From positions 1-6,279 of the forward strand of contig RFIO01000295.1 of NCBI GenBank assembly GCA_003695205.1: a stretch of DNA of 6,279 nucleotides. The letters run 5' to 3'. The notes under the pieces were generated by a model. The model was not told where the DNA came from, did not search any database, and worked only from the letters and a program-made list of their open reading frames with translations. This document shows positions 1 through 5,005 of the stretch, in pieces (within the stretch, counting starts at the first letter, position 1; every line of letters starts with the position of its first letter). Origin of the DNA: Deltaproteobacteria bacterium (GTDB lineage: Bacteria > Desulfobacterota > Desulfuromonadia > Desulfuromonadales > Geothermobacteraceae). The position numbers and the translations under genes are program-made.

Positions 1-82
1 TCAGCCGTTCGTCCACCTGTCCCTGGGTATCGAGGATTTCAAGGCGGGCGACGGCAAAGGAGGCAACTGTCCTCTTGGGCAT
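1..82 (-). CDS. pdhA: Probable pyruvate dehydrogenase E1 alpha subunit, N-terminal fragment
   Basis: Only the first 27 codons are present; the gene runs off the left edge on the minus strand. The translation begins MPKRTVASFAVARLEIL and continues DTQGQVDERL. From memory, a 'MP(K/R)xTxASFxVxxLxILDxxGxxDExL' opening is typical of thiamine-diphosphate-dependent E1 alpha subunits (PdhA) in Geobacter-like bacteria. In that family the short leader precedes the catalytic domain, which would lie outside the window. If correct, the product forms an E1 heterotetramer with PdhB and decarboxylates pyruvate for acetyl-CoA synthesis in the cytoplasm. The ATG at 82 is preceded by a purine-rich GGAAAGGG about 7 nt upstream, a moderate ribosome binding site. 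The ATG at 107 is in another frame. No catalytic residue is visible, so the family call rests on a short stretch and could equally fit a related 2-oxoacid dehydrogenase. Confidence 0.5.
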   Translation of the reverse strand, partial: MPKRTVASFAVARLEILDTQGQVDERL

Positions 83-143
83 CCGTCGACCCTTTCCAGA
101 GCCGCATCCTCACACCTGTGGGTGGACACACGGCCCTGCTATC

Positions 144-172
144 AGTCTATCGGAGCCCGGTCAGGCGGTCAA
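144..172 (-). promoter_or_regulatory. Predicted sigma70-type promoter for the pdhA-like gene
   Basis: On the minus strand, TTGACC (172-167; 5 of 6 matches to the -35 consensus) is followed after exactly 17 bp by TAGACT (149-144; 4 of 6 matches to the -10 consensus). Transcription would begin near 137, leaving a leader of roughly 55 nt before the ATG at 82. It lies just beyond the CYTH stop codon, so the downstream gene could be expressed apart from CYTH. This is a pattern match only. Confidence 0.45.
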
Positions 173-184
173 ACGGCCGCCGGT

Positions 185-853
185 TCAGCCGCCCTTGTCC
201 CAGGTTTTCCAGGGATGCTGGCTGAGCCAGGCATTACTGTAGCGGTGATCGCCGGTGACTTCAGGCCCGACCCACTCAGGGCACCTGACCTTCCGATCGG
301 GGCTGTCCAGTTCGACCTCTGCCAGCACCAGGCCGGCGTTGTCGCCGAGAAACTCATCGACCTCCCAGGCCATGCCGTCGAACTCGATGCGGTAGCGAAC
401 CTTTTCGATCTGCGGTCGCAAACAGAGGTGGTCAAGCATGTAGCGCGCCTGCTTGCCGGGAATGGCATATTCGAACTCGGGCCGGACCGGCCCCTCGGAA
501 CGCCCCTTGACGGTCAGAAAACCCTTTTTGCCGATCAGCCGGACCCGCACGGTCCGATCCGGGTCGACGCTCAGATAGCCCTGGCGGGTGTAGACTCCGT
601 CACCCTGTCCGCGCCAGCGGTCGTCAGCCACGAGAAACTTGCGTTCGATCTCGAATCGGGCACCCTTGACTTTGCCCTTGTCCTTTTTGCCCTTCTCAAC
701 GGTTGCTGTCAGGCCGGGATCCGGCTCGGCACCGTACATGGCCACCGGCAGGCAGACATGGTCCCGCTCTGCGGTCATGGCCCGGCAACGGCCACAGATG
801 AACCGGGCCCTGTCTTCACTTACTTCAGAAATGCCCTTGCGGCACTGTCCCAT
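185..853 (-). CDS. CYTH-domain (triphosphate tunnel metalloenzyme) protein with Cys-rich N-terminal segment
   Basis: A 222-residue soluble protein. Residues about 66-222 form a CYTH domain, which folds as a beta tunnel and in known members hydrolyses inorganic triphosphate or, in class IV cyclases, makes cAMP. Tunnel motifs are intact: ExExK (E68, E70, K72 in EIERKFLV), RVR (R103, R105), TVKGR (K116), EFE (E126, E128), KVRYRIE (K151, R153, R155), WEVDEF and the closing LAEVELD (E179, E181). The size and single domain resemble bacterial tripolyphosphatases of the NeuTTM/CthTTM kind, so inorganic triphosphatase activity is the best inference. Residues 1-35 precede the domain and carry C4, C20, C23 and C34, a zinc-ribbon-like pattern, followed by a Lys/Gly-rich linker (residues 55-65). 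The start at 853 is chosen over an in-frame ATG at 883 because AAGGAGG (868-862) sits 8 nt upstream of it and would lie inside the longer reading. The gene is divergent from the sigma54 activator. Confidence 0.85.
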   Translation of the reverse strand: MGQCRKGISEVSEDRARFICGRCRAMTAERDHVCLPVAMYGAEPDPGLTATVEKGKKDKGKVKGARFEIERKFLVADDRWRGQGDGVYTRQGYLSVDPDRTVRVRLIGKKGFLTVKGRSEGPVRPEFEYAIPGKQARYMLDHLCLRPQIEKVRYRIEFDGMAWEVDEFLGDNAGLVLAEVELDSPDRKVRCPEWVGPEVTGDHRYSNAWLSQHPWKTWDKGG

Positions 854-861
854 CGCGTCGG

Positions 862-868
862 CCTCCTT
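862..868 (-). promoter_or_regulatory. Ribosome binding site deciding the CYTH gene start
   Basis: AAGGAGG on the minus strand is a near-perfect Shine-Dalgarno sequence with an 8-nt spacer to the ATG at 853. It favours that start over the ATG at 883, which has no comparable site. Confidence 0.8.
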
Positions 869-892
869 GGGAAGATCTGGCAATCAGGGCAA

Positions 893-922
893 ATCTTACC
901 TCATTGGTCAGTTATTTGCCAG
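893..922 (-). promoter_or_regulatory. Weak sigma70-like promoter candidate for the CYTH gene
   Basis: On the minus strand CTGGCA (922-917, 4 of 6) and TAAGAT (898-893, 4 of 6) are separated by 18 bp. This places a transcript start near 886 and a leader of about 33 nt before the ATG at 853. Both boxes are imperfect, but position and spacing fit and no better candidate is seen in the divergent gap. Confidence 0.3.
905..920 (+). promoter_or_regulatory. Possible sigma54-type -24/-12 promoter upstream of the sigma54 activator gene
   Basis: TGGTCAGTTATTTGCC keeps the invariant GG (906-907) and GC (918-919) of sigma54 promoters at the required 12-bp offset. It also keeps the TTGC core and the G seven bases into the consensus TGGCACGRNNNTTGCW. 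The CAC of the -24 box is replaced by TCA, so the match is partial. A transcript from here would start near 931, about 70 nt before the gene. The downstream gene itself encodes a sigma54 activator, so autoregulation is possible. A chance match in a short region cannot be excluded. Confidence 0.3.
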
Positions 923-939
923 CCCTTCACACCACCTTC

Positions 940-969
940 TTGACAGTCCCGGGGCCTGCCCGACATACT
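940..969 (+). promoter_or_regulatory. Predicted sigma70-type promoter of the sigma54 activator gene
   Basis: A perfect -35 hexamer TTGACA (940-945) is followed after 18 bp by CATACT (964-969; 4 of 6). The start site would fall near 976, about 26 nt before the ATG at 1002. The -10 box and start site lie within the palindrome at 966-979, so occupancy of that palindrome would block this promoter. Confidence 0.45.
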
Positions 970-979
970 CAGCTGAGTA
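966..979. promoter_or_regulatory. Perfect 14-bp palindrome, putative operator
   Basis: TACTCAGCTGAGTA is its own reverse complement. It overlaps the predicted -10 box and start site of the sigma54 activator gene, a typical repressor position. The half-site core ACTCAG occurs again in direct orientation at 988-993, exactly 21 bp (two helical turns) from the copy at 967-972. The binding factor is unknown. Confidence 0.45.
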
Positions 980-1001
980 GACATTCAACTCAGAGGTGGC
1001 C

Positions 1002-3818
1002 ATGGAACCGAGACAGCAGCACCGGCTCGACAGCATAAGCGCCAAACTGCAGAGCTACGGCAAGGAAAATCTTGAGGACATCCTGCACCTGATCATCGAT
1101 GCCGCCACCCTGGTAGGTGGCCAGGGCCGGGTGCGTATCTACCTCGAGGACCTCACCGCCGGTCGCCTGACCTGCATCGCCGCCGCCGGCCCCCACGCCG
1201 AAGAACTTAAGGAAAAATCCTTCCCCCTCAACAGTGACGCCTATGTCGTCTCCAGGGTTTACGTCTCCCAGGAACCGGCTCTGGTCAGCACCCGGGACCA
1301 GCTGCCGAGCAGCAGCGCCCGCAGCCTTGCCGGCGAATACGGTATCGAAGCGACCTGCCAGCTCCCCGTCGTTCACCGCGGCCGTGCCATCGGTGTTCTC
1401 TGTCTCGATGCCGGCCGGTCAGGCAAACTTCCCGACCAGGACCAGGTTGCGATACTGCGGCGCTTCCTCGAGCAGAGCGCCGAAGCCCTGGATCAGGCGC
1501 GCAAACACCATCAGCAAATTCTGCTGGCACGTGAAATCGACGCAGCCAAGGCCCAGCAGGCCGCCACGTTCATGATGCGTTCGGCGGTACGCCTCATCGA
1601 CAAACTCACCCTTGCCTCGGTCCTGGTGCCGCGCGCTTCCGAAACGGCAGGCAGCTATCTCGAGGTCCTCGCCTCCTGGTCGCCTGACAAGGAAATAAAG
1701 CGCCGCTACGAAGCCGAACGACAGATCGAACTGGCCTCGGGGCACTCACTGCTGTCCCGCTATATCGACCGCGACGGCGTCATCAGTGATGACAGGCTGC
1801 TGCACCCGATCTACATCGAGGATCTGCCGCGCCAGGAGCTGCAGAAACAGTACCTCACTGAACAGATGGGGCTGCAGTCCCTTTACGTGGTGCCGCGCTA
1901 CGAGCCCCGTAGCCGAAGGGTCGCCTGCCTGGTCAACTACTACACCTCCGAAGCCTACAGCTTCAGTCCCTTCGAACAGGGCCTGCTCGAAGCCCACGCC
2001 GAAATGGCCGAGCGGGTCATTCAGGAAATCGGTGGGGAACACCTCGAAATTCAGGTCCTGTCGGAAATCAACACCCTGCTGCAGGAATCGAGTTCCGGGC
2101 TGCAACCCTTTCTCGCCGGCGTCCTGTCCCGCACCGCCGAACTGATCGGTGCCGACACCGGCAGCATTGCCCTGGTGCGCGAACTGGATGGCGAGTCCTG
2201 GCTCGTGGTGGAAGAGGCCGACGGCAGGGTGGTCGGCGCCAAGATCAAGGAATGGCTGAAAAAGCATATTCCACCCATCCGCGTCGGCGCCGAAGAGCTC
2301 CCGCCCGAAGAGCGCAGCCTGACGGGCCTGGCGGCAGCGACCGGCACGCCCCAGGTCATTGATGACACCATGGAGACCGATGCCCCCCGGGGCTTCTACC
2401 GCATGATTACACCCGATATCCGCAGCGAACTGGCCGTTCCGGTGCTGCACGAAGAGCGGGTTCTGGCCGTCATCTGCCTCGACTCTCTGAAACCGAACCA
2501 CTTCACAGAAGAACACAGGCGCATCCTGCAGATCATCCAGCGACTGATTTCCCGGCACATTTTCGATCTGCTGCGCATCGAGCAACTCACCACCGAAGTC
2601 GAACAGCTTCGCTCCGATGTCGGCTATCGCGACCCGGCCATCAACTCCTACCGCCTCGGCAACATCATCGGCAACGCCCCAAGTGCCCGTCGCATTGTCC
2701 GGTTCATTGAACAGGTCACCCCCCCCATATTCAGCCGCATGAGTCTGTGGCACCAGCGAGATGTCGAGGAGGCCACCCTCGGCCTGCCATCAATCCTGAT
2801 TACCGGCCAAACCGGCAGTGGCAAGGAATTCATCTTCAACAACATCTTCTCGCGCCTGAACGAATTGTACCGCGAACGCTTCGGCCTCCAGCGCGAACTT
2901 CCGGTGAAGAAATCCAATATTGCCGCCTACAGTGGGGATTTGACCTATTCAGAACTGTTCGGACACAAGCGCGGCGCCTTTACCGGAGCGCATACCGACC
3001 GGATCGGCATTCTCGAAGAAGCCCATGGCGGCGTCGTCTTTCTTGATGAAATCGGGGATGCCGACCCCAAGACCCAGGTACAGCTGCTGCGCTTTCTCGA
3101 CAACGGCGGATTCGTGCGCCTGGGCGAAAACCAGACCCGTTACGCCCGGGTTCTGCTGGTTGCCGCCACCAACAAGAACATGGCGGAACTGATCCGCAAG
3201 GGAGATTTTCGCGAGGATTTGTACCATCGCCTCTCGGAGCTGACCATCGAGGTCCCCAGCCTGAACCAGCGTCGCGAGGACATCCCCGACCTTGCGGTCC
3301 ACTTTCTCGGGCGTCTTTACCGCATCTATCGCCAACCAGACGAACCGGAACAGCCCCCAAGGATCACCAGAGAGGCCGGCGAGCTCCTCGCGGCCCATAA
3401 TTACACCGGCAATATCCGCGAGCTGCGCAGCATTCTGGTACGCGCTCTCTTTTTCCGAAAGGGACATCGCATCGACGCCGACGCCGTTGCCGCCGCCATC
3501 GGTCCCGGACAAACGCCCCCCCCAAACAGCGACAGCGCCATGGAGCTCAACCGAACCCTGGCCGCCGAAATCCTTGGACGGATCCAAACGGGCGAGACAG
3601 ACTTCTGGAACGCTGTCTATCGTCCCTACAGCGACAAGCACCTGACCCGGGAGGCGGTTATCGAGCTGATCGAACAGGCCCGCCGCAACGGGGCCAGAAC
3701 CATGCCGCAGCTGGCCCGGATGCTGCGCGCCTGCGATCCCTCCTCAAACAACGGCAATGACAGGAAAACCTTCTTCCGATTCAAGAACTTCCTTTACAAA
3801 ACCATCCGACTCCCCTGA
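1002..3818 (+). CDS. Triple-GAF sigma54-dependent transcriptional activator (AAA+ enhancer-binding protein)
   Basis: A 938-residue cytoplasmic regulator. Three GAF-type sensor regions are read at about 17-163, 170-340 (divergent) and 348-523. They are joined by helical linkers, including a probable coiled coil at 523-543. The AAA+ sigma54-interaction domain spans about 551-830: Walker A GQTGSGKE (602-609), ELFGHKRGAFTGA (651-663) with the sigma54-contacting GAFTGA loop, Walker B GGVVFLDEIGD (676-686), sensor I AATN (721-724), arginine-finger region FREDLYHRL (736-744) and sensor II NIRELRS (804-810). The motor therefore looks competent to remodel sigma54 RNA polymerase with ATP. There is no receiver domain, so control is probably by ligands or redox state sensed by the GAFs. 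Two departures from the usual motor are extra residues before Walker A (about 576-596) and a longer segment between Walker A and ELFG. The C-terminus (865-938, from DFWNAVYRPYSDKHLTREAV to FKNFLYKTIRLP) is not a standard Fis-type HTH but presumably binds DNA. The start is ATG 1002, with AGAGGTGG just upstream; GTG 996 is in frame but overlaps that site. Targets are unknown. Confidence 0.9.
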   Translation: MEPRQQHRLDSISAKLQSYGKENLEDILHLIIDAATLVGGQGRVRIYLEDLTAGRLTCIAAAGPHAEELKEKSFPLNSDAYVVSRVYVSQEPALVSTRDQLPSSSARSLAGEYGIEATCQLPVVHRGRAIGVLCLDAGRSGKLPDQDQVAILRRFLEQSAEALDQARKHHQQILLAREIDAAKAQQAATFMMRSAVRLIDKLTLASVLVPRASETAGSYLEVLASWSPDKEIKRRYEAERQIELASGHSLLSRYIDRDGVISDDRLLHPIYIEDLPRQELQKQYLTEQMGLQSLYVVPRYEPRSRRVACLVNYYTSEAYSFSPFEQGLLEAHAEMAERVIQEIGGEHLEIQVLSEINTLLQESSSGLQPFLAGVLSRTAELIGADTGSIALVRELDGESWLVVEEADGRVVGAKIKEWLKKHIPPIRVGAEELPPEERSLTGLAAATGTPQVIDDTMETDAPRGFYRMITPDIRSELAVPVLHEERVLAVICLDSLKPNHFTEEHRRILQIIQRLISRHIFDLLRIEQLTTEVEQLRSDVGYRDPAINSYRLGNIIGNAPSARRIVRFIEQVTPPIFSRMSLWHQRDVEEATLGLPSILITGQTGSGKEFIFNNIFSRLNELYRERFGLQRELPVKKSNIAAYSGDLTYSELFGHKRGAFTGAHTDRIGILEEAHGGVVFLDEIGDADPKTQVQLLRFLDNGGFVRLGENQTRYARVLLVAATNKNMAELIRKGDFREDLYHRLSELTIEVPSLNQRREDIPDLAVHFLGRLYRIYRQPDEPEQPPRITREAGELLAAHNYTGNIRELRSILVRALFFRKGHRIDADAVAAAIGPGQTPPPNSDSAMELNRTLAAEILGRIQTGETDFWNAVYRPYSDKHLTREAVIELIEQARRNGARTMPQLARMLRACDPSSNNGNDRKTFFRFKNFLYKTIRLP

Positions 3819-3833
3819 CCTTCCTGTACCGGG

Positions 3834-3878
3834 TTGACAACCTGACGGTCGAAATATTACTGTTTTGGTCATATTTCG
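3834..3878. promoter_or_regulatory. Promoter-like -35 element and 8-bp-arm inverted repeat upstream of the small membrane protein gene
   Basis: TTGACA (3834-3839) is followed by a perfect inverted repeat, CGAAATAT (3850-3857) and ATATTTCG (3871-3878), with arms 21 bp apart start to start. The best -10 candidate, TATTAC (3855-3860), has a short 15-bp spacer and overlaps the left arm. The AT-rich arms on two helical turns suggest a dimeric regulator site. The repeat could also form a weak hairpin 31 nt after the activator stop, but no T tract follows, so a terminator is less likely. The rest of the 187-bp gap (3819-4005) holds the dyads at 3949-3992 and no credible gene. Confidence 0.35.
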
Positions 3879-3948
3879 GTGCGCTTCGGCACAGTCCACT
3901 CTACGGCTCAGCACCGACTCTTGTGCGAGTGCCACGGTTCAGTAATGG

Positions 3949-3992
3949 CCGGCACCATCATAGACTGCGACCCGGCAATGTCATCGTGCCGG
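3949..3992 (+). promoter_or_regulatory. Alternative hairpins in the leader of the small membrane protein gene
   Basis: The 3' arm GTGCCGG (3986-3992) can pair with CCGGCAC (3949-3955) to make a long-loop stem, or its last six bases can pair with CCGGCA (3972-3977) across a 9-nt loop. The two pairings are mutually exclusive. The shared arm ends 2 nt before the AGGAGA ribosome binding site (3995-4000), so the hairpin could affect translation. No known riboswitch family is recognised. Confidence 0.25.
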
Positions 3993-4005
3993 AAAGGAGA
4001 TTGTC

Positions 4006-4269
4006 ATGAAAACCAGACTGTTGTTGTTGCTGATCCTGATTTCATTCGCCCAGCCGGTTCTCGCCCTGACCGAAGGCGGTTTTGACGAATACCGCTTCGC
4101 CATGCTGATCGGTTTTACCGTCCTGATTGCCCTGCTGATCTTCTTCTGCCTGCTGGTTCTCGGTGCCGTCGCCGTCGACCGTGCCCGCGACACCCGTCGA
4201 CAGCGTGCTGTCGTCAGGGTCCGCACCCGCACCCCTGCAAGGGGACGCAACCAGGTCGGCAACCGCTGA
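4006..4269 (+). CDS. Small membrane protein of unknown function with signal peptide and Arg-rich tail
   Basis: An 87-residue protein I do not recognise. Residues 1-20 look like a cleavable signal peptide: basic MKTR, a Leu/Ile core, and a cleavage site after VLA (A20). Residues 21-30 (LTEGGFDEYR) would be a short acidic exported segment. Residues 31-57 form one strong membrane segment (FAMLIGFTVLIALLIFFCLL and following). The tail at 58-87 is very basic, with 10 arginines in 30 residues, and by the positive-inside rule stays in the cytoplasm. There are no cysteine pairs or catalytic motifs. The start is well supported by AGGAGA (3995-4000) with a 5-nt spacer. The gene stands alone, 187 bp after the sigma54 activator and before a strong terminator, so it is a monocistronic unit or the last gene of an activator transcript. 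It could be a small accessory or stress-related membrane protein, but nothing in the sequence fixes a role. Confidence 0.7.
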   Translation: MKTRLLLLLILISFAQPVLALTEGGFDEYRFAMLIGFTVLIALLIFFCLLVLGAVAVDRARDTRRQRAVVRVRTRTPARGRNQVGNR

Positions 4270-4296
4270 CCCAAATGAATCAAATCGCGAAAATGG

Positions 4297-4326
4297 AAAA
4301 GGGGAGCCGGCCTGGCTCCCCTTTTT
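4297..4326 (+). terminator. Strong intrinsic terminator after the small membrane protein gene
   Basis: GGGGAGCC (4301-4308) pairs perfectly with GGCTCCCC (4314-4321) around a 5-nt loop, followed by TTTTT (4322-4326). The AAAA at 4297-4300 extends the stem to 12 bp and supplies a T tract on the other strand, so it could work in both directions. It begins 27 nt past the stop at 4269 and insulates perR from upstream transcription. Confidence 0.9.
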
Positions 4327-4372
4327 CGCTCAGGCCGCAACAGCCTGTTTCCACCCAGGTCGAAGTCATAAC

Positions 4373-4400
4373 TTGACATTGCATCACCCCTTTGAAAGAT
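4373..4400 (+). promoter_or_regulatory. Candidate perR promoter
   Basis: A perfect -35 hexamer TTGACA (4373-4378) lies between the terminator and perR. The best -10 at 16 bp is AAAGAT (4395-4400, 3 of 6), which is weak. A distant inverted repeat TTGCAT (4379-4384) / ATGCAA (4410-4415) brackets this -10 and could be a regulator site. A promoter is expected here because a strong terminator stands just upstream. Confidence 0.35.
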
Positions 4401-4441
4401 TGAACAGAAATGCAAGCTGACTTCTCAATCGGGATTCTCCT

Positions 4442-4885
4442 GTGGCCACGACTCCAGACAGACTTGAAAAGGTTATCCTCAGACTGCGTGAGCGCAACTG
4501 CAGGATCACCCCCCAGCGCATCGCCATTCTGAAGGCGTTTCTCGACAGCAATGAACACCCCGGCATCGAGCAGGTCTATCGTCAGGTCCAAACCCGTTTC
4601 CCGACAACCAGCCTGGCGACCGTATACAAAACAGTTGCCTTGCTGAAGGAGATGGGAGAGATACTCGAAATTGGCTTTCCCGACGGCCAGAAGAGATTCG
4701 ACGGCAATAAACCCTTCCCACATCCTCATATTATTTGCGAGCACTGCGGAGTTGTTCTCGACCCTGACACCAGCCAGGTCGATACCCTGATTGCCGAAAT
4801 CGCCGACAACACAGGTTTCAAAGTCACATCCCACCAGATTCAACTCATCGGAACCTGCCCTTCCTGCCTAAAAAATCCTTTTTAA
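4442..4885 (+). CDS. perR: PerR-type peroxide-sensing repressor, Fur family
   Basis: A 147-residue Fur-family regulator of normal length. Residues about 5-80 form the winged-helix DNA-binding domain (RITPQRIAILKAF; recognition region TTSLATVYKTVALL). The C-terminal part is the dimerisation and metal domain. Structural zinc would be held by two CxxC pairs, C99/C102 (CEHC) and C139/C142 (CPSC). By alignment from memory to Bacillus PerR, its regulatory metal ligands H37, D85, H91, H93 and D104 correspond here to H39, D87, H94, H96 and D107, with one extra residue between D87 and H94. The presence of an aspartate in RFD and of H39 favours PerR over Fur or Zur. Such proteins repress with Fe(II) or Mn(II), and lose repression when peroxide oxidises the iron-bound histidines. 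The katG gene 120 bp downstream, with a dyad over its promoter, fits this role. The start is GTG 4442: an in-frame TGA at 4418 leaves no earlier start and the next ATG is residue 71. The ribosome site (GGGA, 4431-4434) is weak, suggesting low expression. Confidence 0.85.
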   Translation: MATTPDRLEKVILRLRERNCRITPQRIAILKAFLDSNEHPGIEQVYRQVQTRFPTTSLATVYKTVALLKEMGEILEIGFPDGQKRFDGNKPFPHPHIICEHCGVVLDPDTSQVDTLIAEIADNTGFKVTSHQIQLIGTCPSCLKNPF

Positions 4886-4892
4886 ACAATCT

Positions 4893-4911
4893 TTTTCCCT
4901 TTTAGGGAAAA
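4893..4911. terminator. 19-bp hairpin or dyad directly after perR
   Basis: TTTTCCCT (4893-4900) and AGGGAAAA (4904-4911) are perfect inverted repeats around TTT. Starting 7 nt past the perR stop, it may be a weak intrinsic terminator, although what follows (tcattttct) is only partly T-rich. As a compact dyad just upstream of the katG promoter it could instead bind a regulator. Both readings are open. Confidence 0.4.
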
Positions 4912-4918
4912 TCATTTT

Positions 4919-4944
4919 CTATAAGAATTGACATTCTCTTATAG
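4919..4944. promoter_or_regulatory. Putative PerR operator overlapping the katG promoter
   Basis: Left arm CTATAAGAAT (4919-4928) and right arm ATTCT-C-TTATAG (4933-4944) are inverted repeats around TGAC, perfect over 10 bp except for one extra C in the right arm. The composition resembles the AT-rich PerR box TTATAATNATTATAA, but the half-sites are further apart. The dyad covers the katG -35 box, as expected for a repressor site. Assignment to PerR is an inference from adjacency and known PerR-katG control. Confidence 0.55.
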
Positions 4945-4955
4945 CCTGTTAGAAA
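4928..4955 (+). promoter_or_regulatory. Predicted katG promoter
   Basis: TTGACA (4928-4933, perfect -35) is followed at 16 bp by TAGAAA (4950-4955; 4 of 6). The start site would be near 4962, giving a leader of about 44 nt. The -35 box is embedded in the dyad at 4919-4944. Confidence 0.5.
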
Positions 4956-5005
4956 TGACCCTGTAACGTCAACTCCGGCAAGACCAACCCCGAAAGGATA
5001 GAGCG

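Noticed and set aside
159..183. GGCGG / CCGCC inverted repeat just after the CYTH stop as a terminator
   Set aside because: The stem is only 5 bp with an 8-nt loop, there is no T tract, and it overlaps a better promoter match.
122..943. Long plus-strand open frame of 273 codons
   Set aside because: It is antisense to the CYTH gene, has no ribosome site, and the encoded protein shows no recognisable domain. The minus strand has clear CYTH motifs.
996..1001. GTG start for the sigma54 activator, two codons upstream
   Set aside because: The GTG overlaps the only plausible ribosome site (AGAGGTGG, 992-999), so ATG 1002 is preferred; the GTG cannot be fully excluded.
1746..2753. Minus-strand open frame of 335 codons inside the sigma54 activator gene
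   Set aside because: It is a shadow frame in GC-rich coding DNA. The plus strand encodes GAF regions continuous with an intact AAA+ motor.
3911..3926. Stretch whose complement resembles the 3' hairpin of a Cas9 tracrRNA
   Set aside because: The match is about 10 nt, and there are no CRISPR repeats or cas genes in the window; it is coincidence.
3879..4085. 68-codon frame starting upstream of and overlapping the small membrane protein gene
   Set aside because: It has no ribosome site, a low-complexity Cys/His-rich translation without a motif, and it overlaps a gene with a good ribosome site and signal peptide.
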